NCBI GenBank assembly: GCA_965232105.1
Contig: OZ246956.1
Coordinates: 3,348,001-3,412,000, forward strand
Origin: Multivorans sp965232105
GTDB taxonomy: Bacteria > Acidobacteriota > Thermoanaerobaculia > Multivoradales > Multivoraceae
Direction of reading: 5' to 3'
DNA: 64,000 nt
This document shows, one piece after another, positions 60,300 to 64,000 of this stretch. Each line of letters begins with the position of its first letter. Position 1 is the first letter of the stretch. The notes under the pieces were generated by a model that worked only from the letters and a program-made list of their open reading frames with translations, was not told the DNA's origin and searched no databases. The position numbers and the translations under genes were made by a program.

Positions 60300-61652
60300 A
60301 TGCCGGTTACCCGCTCGGATGGAGTGCTGCGTTTGAAGCACGTCGCGCTGGCGGCCGTGCTGGCCCTGGCGGCTGGCGTCGCGACGGCGGCGCCGCCCGC
60401 TGGTTCGGATATCGAAGGCGGCTGGCCGGCCTGGCGGGGGCCGAGCCGGACCGGGTCGGCGCCGGGCGGCAACCCGCCGATCGAGTGGTCCGAATCGAAG
60501 AACGTGCGCTGGAAGAAGGCGGTGCCGGGGCTCGGCCTGTCCTCGCCGATCGTGTGGGGCGAACGGCTGTACCTGACGACCGCCGTGCCGACGGGCGAAA
60601 AGGCCGAGAACGCGCCTCCGGCCGGCAGGCGTGACGGCATCCCGCCGGACCAGGTCCTGAGCTACGAGGTCCTCGCCCTGGACCGAGCGGACGGGTCGAC
60701 GGTGTGGAAGCGGACCGTGCGAACGGAGGCGCCGTCCGGCGGCACTCATCCCGACGGCACCTGGGCCTCCGGGTCGCCCGTCACGGACGGCGAAGTGCTG
60801 ATCGCTTTCTTCGGTTCGCAGGGCCTCTACGCCTTCGATCTGGATGGGACCGAACTCTGGCGCCGCGATTTCGGCGACATGAGGACCCGGCTCGGCTTCG
60901 GCGAGGGTAGCTCGCCGGCGCTGTACGGAGACCGCGTGTTCGTCATCTGGGATCACGAGGACGAGTCCTTCATGATTGCCCTCGACAAGACGACGGGGCA
61001 GGAGATCTGGCGCCGCGACCGCGACGAGATGACCGCCTGGACGACGCCCCTCGTCGTCGAGCACGGCGGCCGGACGCAGGTCATCACGAGCGCGACGAAC
61101 CGTGTTCGCTCCTATGACGCGGACACCGGGGAGCCGATCTGGCAGGCGACGGGCATGACCCTGAACGCGATCCCGTCGCCGGTGTACTCGGATGGCGTCG
61201 TCTACCTGACCAGCGGTTTTCGAGGCAGCAAGCTGCTCGCGGTGCGCCTCGACGGGGCCGAGGGCGATGTCACCGGGACGGAGCAGGTGGTCTGGTCCGT
61301 CGACCGGGACACGCCGTACGTTCCCTCGCCGCTGCTGCACGACGGCGTCATCTACTTCACGAAGTCGAACAGCGGCATCCTTTCCGCCTACGAGGCGGCG
61401 ACGGGCGAGGCTCTCTACGCGAACCAGCGGCTGGGCGCGGTGCGCAACGTCTACGCGTCGCCCGTCGGAGTCGGCGACCGCGTCTACTTCAGCAGCCGGG
61501 ACGGCGAGTTCCTCGTCGCGAAAGCGGGGCCGACCTTCGAGGTCCTCGCCGAGAGCGAACTAGACGATCGCTTCGACGCCTCACCGGCCATCGTCGGCGA
61601 CGTGATCTACCTGCGCGGCCGCCGCAACCTGTACTGCATCGCTGCGCCGTAG
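60300..61652 (+). CDS. PQQ-like beta-propeller protein, exported
   Basis: This 450-residue exported propeller has a signal peptide near LKHVALAAVLALAAGVATAA, then repeated PQQ/quinoprotein-type blades: WRGPSRTGSAPGG, RADGSTVWKRTV, LDGTELWRRDFGD, KTTGQEIWRRDRDEM, ADTGEPIWQATG and EAATGEALYANQ. It is shorter than the dehydrogenase at 7260 and lacks its extra segments, so it is not clearly an enzyme. It may be a BamB-like or PQQ-like binding protein. Ten bases separate it from the metallo-hydrolase gene. It is convergent with the small coiled-coil gene, with a hairpin between them. Confidence 0.82.
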   Translation: MPVTRSDGVLRLKHVALAAVLALAAGVATAAPPAGSDIEGGWPAWRGPSRTGSAPGGNPPIEWSESKNVRWKKAVPGLGLSSPIVWGERLYLTTAVPTGEKAENAPPAGRRDGIPPDQVLSYEVLALDRADGSTVWKRTVRTEAPSGGTHPDGTWASGSPVTDGEVLIAFFGSQGLYAFDLDGTELWRRDFGDMRTRLGFGEGSSPALYGDRVFVIWDHEDESFMIALDKTTGQEIWRRDRDEMTAWTTPLVVEHGGRTQVITSATNRVRSYDADTGEPIWQATGMTLNAIPSPVYSDGVVYLTSGFRGSKLLAVRLDGAEGDVTGTEQVVWSVDRDTPYVPSPLLHDGVIYFTKSNSGILSAYEAATGEALYANQRLGAVRNVYASPVGVGDRVYFSSRDGEFLVAKAGPTFEVLAESELDDRFDASPAIVGDVIYLRGRRNLYCIAAP

Positions 61653-61709
61653 ACGGCTGTGCGTCGGTGGCGACCGCCTGTCCGGGGCGTAGGGGGCGGC
61701 GGCGCCTGT

Positions 61710-61740
61710 CGCCTGACGGATCGTGCGCGGCGGTCAGGCG
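61710..61740. terminator. Possible hairpin between convergent genes
   Basis: CGCCTGAC (61710-61717) pairs with GTCAGGCG (61733-61740) over a 15-base loop. It overlaps the stop codon of the minus-strand gene and has no T-run. This is a weak call. Confidence 0.3.
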
Positions 61741-61955
61741 AGCATCCAGCGCAGGACGCCCACCGCGACCGACGCGAGACCGATTCCCCACAGCACCAGA
61801 CGGAGTTCCAGGGCCTTCAGGTCCGCCTTCGTAGCTACTCCTTCCGAGACGGCAGCGCGTACCGTCTCGACCAGAGCCTCGGCTTGGGCTGCTGGCAGAC
61901 CCGCCGCCTCGAGCTTGCGGGCCGCGGCCAGAGTGTCGAACGTTGCCGTGCTCAT
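61734..61955 (-). CDS. Small coiled-coil protein with C-terminal membrane helix (DUF1640-like)
   Basis: This 73-residue protein begins MSTATFDTLAAARKLEAAGL, with ATKADLKAL before a single membrane helix (VLWGIGLASVAVGVLRWMLA). The FDTLAAARKLEAAGLPxAQAEALVE head is typical of bacterial DUF1640/CCDC90-type proteins, whose role is unknown. Its ATG lies 4 bases after the stop of the YyaL-like gene, so it is probably co-transcribed with that gene. It shares the head-coil-tail-helix layout and ATKxDL motif with the larger protein at 35919-36455, which lacks the FDTL head. Confidence 0.8.
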   Translation of the reverse strand: MSTATFDTLAAARKLEAAGLPAAQAEALVETVRAAVSEGVATKADLKALELRLVLWGIGLASVAVGVLRWMLA

Positions 61956-61959
61956 TGCG

Positions 61960-64000
61960 TCAGTCTACAACTGGTTTGCGTCGTGGAAAGCAACGAAGGG
62001 GAAGCTCGAGCACCAGCGTTTCGGGCAGGAGGCACACCTGGTCGTCGCAGGCCTGGAGGCGGACGGAGATGGGTACGGAGACGGGGAGTTCTTCGAGCCT
62101 GGAGGTGGAACCGGGTTCAAGCTTGAAGGTGATGCGTTGGGCGCCTTCGTAGATCAGGACGTCGCCTGACTGGGTGCCGACCTGCGTTCGTCGGGGCTCG
62201 GGATAGCGAAGGCCGGCTGTCTTGAAGGAGTTGCCGGCGCTGAGTACCCGGGTTCCGATCAGGTCTTCCTGGAGCGGCTCGGGGCCGTTCAGGCGCCAGC
62301 CGTCCTTGATCAGGAGGTCGAGGTCGACTTCGTACTCGCCTGAAGCGGGTCCGGGACGCAGGCGGGCGGCGGCGAGGACGGCGCCGTTGCCGCCGGTGGC
62401 ACGCGGGCCGGCGTCGCCCTCGAGGGCAAGAGCCAGGGCGGTGAGCATGTAGGTGAAGGCGGCTGGCGCTCGTTCGATGCTCTCGGCGAAGGCGGCGACC
62501 GTGGCGAGAGCCCGGTCGAGCGATTGCGGGTCCCCGGTGCGGAGGCCGAGTTCGGCCAGGGCGCGTGCGGCGACCGAGTTGCCCGAGGGGACTGCGCCGT
62601 CGGTCGGGCTCTTGGGCTGGGCGATCAGCAGGTTGGCTTTCTCCCGCTCGGCGATGAAGAAACCGTGTCCCGGACTTCGCCGGGAGGCCGGGTTTGCGGG
62701 TCCGGGATCCCAGAAGCGTTCGATCATCTCGGTGGCTACGGTCCGGGACCGTTCGAGCCAGTGCTGGTCGCCTGTTGTGTCGTGGAGGGCGACGAACGCA
62801 TGCGCCAGGTGGGCGTAGTCCTGAACCAGGCCCGGCGTCGAGGCAACGCCCGTGAGCCAGACTCGCCAGAGACCGCCGTCTTCGCGACGGCAGTGCTTCC
62901 AGAGGAACTCCGCCGATCGGGCCGCGGCCTCCGCGTAAGCCGGCTCGCCCAACGCGTCGGCGGCTTCGGCCAAACCCCGGATCATCATGCCGTTCCAGGA
63001 GGTGAGGATCTTGTCGTCGCGCAGGGGGTGCAGGCGTTCTTCGCGGACGTGGTAAAGGCGCTCGCGGATCCGGTCGAGCCGGCCAAGGAGATCCTCGAGC
63101 GGCAGTCCAAGGTCGCCAGCGCTCTCGTCGAGCGGCCGGTCGAGGAACAGGATGTTCCGGTGCTCGAAGTTGCCCTGGTCCGTGACGCCGAACACCCGGA
63201 TCGCCAACTCCGCGTCGTCCCCTTCCGGAGCCGGGTTTTCTGCTAGCGCGGCCCGAAGCTGGTCCTTCGTCCAGACGAAGAACTCGCCTTCGACCGACTC
63301 GCCGCCGGCCGCTTCGCTGTCCGCGTCGGTGGCGGAGTAGAAGGCGCCGTCCGGGGAGGTCATGTCGCGCAGGACGTAGTCGGCCATCTCGCGCGCCACG
63401 CGCGCGAGCAGCGGATCGCCGGTCAGCCGGTAGGCCAGGGCGTAGGCGCGGAGCAGGTGGGCCTGGTTGTAGAGCATCTTCTCGAAGTGGGGCACGAGCC
63501 ACTGTCCGTCGACCGAATAGCGGTGGAAGCCGCCGCCGACCTGGTCGTAGATGCCGCCCCGGGCCATCGCGCGGAGAGTGAGCAGGGCCGCGTCCAGCGG
63601 CTCCCGGTCGCCGGTACGCAGAGCCTCCTCGAGCAGGAGCAGGAGGTTCGTTTCGTTCGGGAACTTGGGCGCGCCGCCGAAGCCGCCGTGGACGCGGTCC
63701 GTGCTCGCAATCAAGCCTGCCGCAGCCTGAGAGATCACGGTGCGGCCCAGGTTCTTCGCCGTTCCGCGCGCGGAGGTGATCTGCTGCACCAGGTCGGTGA
63801 TCTGGGCGGCGGCCGTTTCGAGGTGAGCGCGCCGCTCCCGCCAGGCGGCGTCGACTTGCTGCATCAGGTTGACGAACTGCCGCGGCGGAAAGTAGGTGGC
63901 GCCGAAGAACGGCCTGCGGTCGGGCAGCAGGAAGCTCGACATCGGCCAGCCGCCGCGTTGTTGCGTGACCTGGACCGCCGTCATGTAGATGTCGTCGATG
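61960..64000 (-). CDS. YyaL/SPATA20-like thioredoxin-domain protein, 5'-truncated by window edge
   Basis: The visible 680 residues belong to the DUF255/SPATA20 (YyaL) family, a thioredoxin-like domain fused to an (alpha/alpha)6-barrel like those of N-acylglucosamine epimerases. The frame is open to base 64000, where IDDIYMTAVQ leads into RGGWPMSSFLLPDRRPFFGATYFPP, the conserved end of the thioredoxin part. The family motif GGFGGAPKFPNE is intact, as are HFEKMLYNQA and LTSWNGMMIRGLAEA. The thioredoxin active-site region lies outside the window. The role in bacteria is poorly known. A small coiled-coil gene follows after 4 bases. Confidence 0.9.
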   Translation of the reverse strand, partial: IDDIYMTAVQVTQQRGGWPMSSFLLPDRRPFFGATYFPPRQFVNLMQQVDAAWRERRAHLETAAAQITDLVQQITSARGTAKNLGRTVISQAAAGLIASTDRVHGGFGGAPKFPNETNLLLLLEEALRTGDREPLDAALLTLRAMARGGIYDQVGGGFHRYSVDGQWLVPHFEKMLYNQAHLLRAYALAYRLTGDPLLARVAREMADYVLRDMTSPDGAFYSATDADSEAAGGESVEGEFFVWTKDQLRAALAENPAPEGDDAELAIRVFGVTDQGNFEHRNILFLDRPLDESAGDLGLPLEDLLGRLDRIRERLYHVREERLHPLRDDKILTSWNGMMIRGLAEAADALGEPAYAEAAARSAEFLWKHCRREDGGLWRVWLTGVASTPGLVQDYAHLAHAFVALHDTTGDQHWLERSRTVATEMIERFWDPGPANPASRRSPGHGFFIAEREKANLLIAQPKSPTDGAVPSGNSVAARALAELGLRTGDPQSLDRALATVAAFAESIERAPAAFTYMLTALALALEGDAGPRATGGNGAVLAAARLRPGPASGEYEVDLDLLIKDGWRLNGPEPLQEDLIGTRVLSAGNSFKTAGLRYPEPRRTQVGTQSGDVLIYEGAQRITFKLEPGSTSRLEELPVSVPISVRLQACDDQVCLLPETLVLELPLRCFPRRKPVVD

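Noticed and set aside
1..64000. CRISPR arrays, tRNA and rRNA genes, prophage
   Set aside because: No regularly spaced repeats, tRNA-like cloverleaf or rRNA-like stretch, or phage structural genes were seen by reading; a covariance search was not possible.

Overview
The window is GC-rich bacterial chromosome with tightly packed genes, short intergenic gaps, many GTG and TTG starts, and several convergent genes whose stop codons overlap. The best guess for the source is a member of the Acidobacteriota. The reasons are two tandem proteins of the VWFA-related acidobacterial type, a DUF1553/DUF1501 pair with planctomycete-type cytochrome motifs, TonB-dependent receptors with an N-terminal carboxypeptidase-regulatory-like domain, and many FG-GAP/ASPIC-UnbV (CRTAC1-like) secreted proteins paired with TPR proteins. 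This assignment is inference from gene families, because no rRNA, tRNA or CRISPR array was seen.

Layout. 1-4.0 kb: the 3' end of serC, a dihaem membrane cytochrome c, a Phd/VapC toxin-antitoxin pair behind a three-repeat operator-like site, and a DprA/Smf-like protein. 4.0-10.2 kb: secreted or periplasmic catabolic genes (carboxylesterase, M20 peptidase, PQQ-type quinoprotein dehydrogenase, FAH-family hydrolase). 10.2-16.3 kb: two VWA proteins. 16.3-20.2 kb: DUF1553 and DUF1501. 20.3-21.2 kb: purU. 21.2-53.7 kb: the most distinctive part. Four paralogous TonB-dependent receptors, all on the minus strand, are flanked on both sides by CRTAC1-like/TPR gene pairs in opposite orientations. The block is interrupted by an IS1634-like element, a VapBC-type module, a remnant of an AAA ATPase gene and a small coiled-coil membrane protein. 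53.7-58.5 kb: a double-domain type III CoA-transferase, a nucleoside-permease-like MFS transporter and a sugar-isomerase-like TIM barrel. 58.5-64 kb: a DUF4159 / metallo-beta-lactamase-fold / PQQ-propeller operon, then a small coiled-coil membrane protein and a YyaL/SPATA20-like protein cut by the window edge.

How the genes may work together. The receptor array and the secreted FG-GAP and TPR proteins look like one envelope system: outer-membrane TonB receptors for a large substrate, with secreted beta-propeller proteins and TPR scaffold lipoproteins. Three of the four receptors share a promoter plan: TTGACA, a 16-bp spacer, and a 14-bp dyad (TCCRGAATTCYGGA-like) 35-36 bp upstream of the -35 box. 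This suggests co-regulation. The flanking genes would break down esters, peptides and sugars, but no substrate can be read from the sequence.

Repeats. A dispersed element opens with CACTGGGTGCGCCG and carries tandem hairpins. It follows stop codons closely in three places. A fourth copy sits in frame inside the linker of the double CoA-transferase, and the two best copies differ by compensatory changes in both stems. A second hairpin family, mostly with a CGAA loop, follows the receptor genes and acts like terminators. At one receptor the IS element has inserted exactly at the stop codon and pushed this hairpin about 2 kb away.
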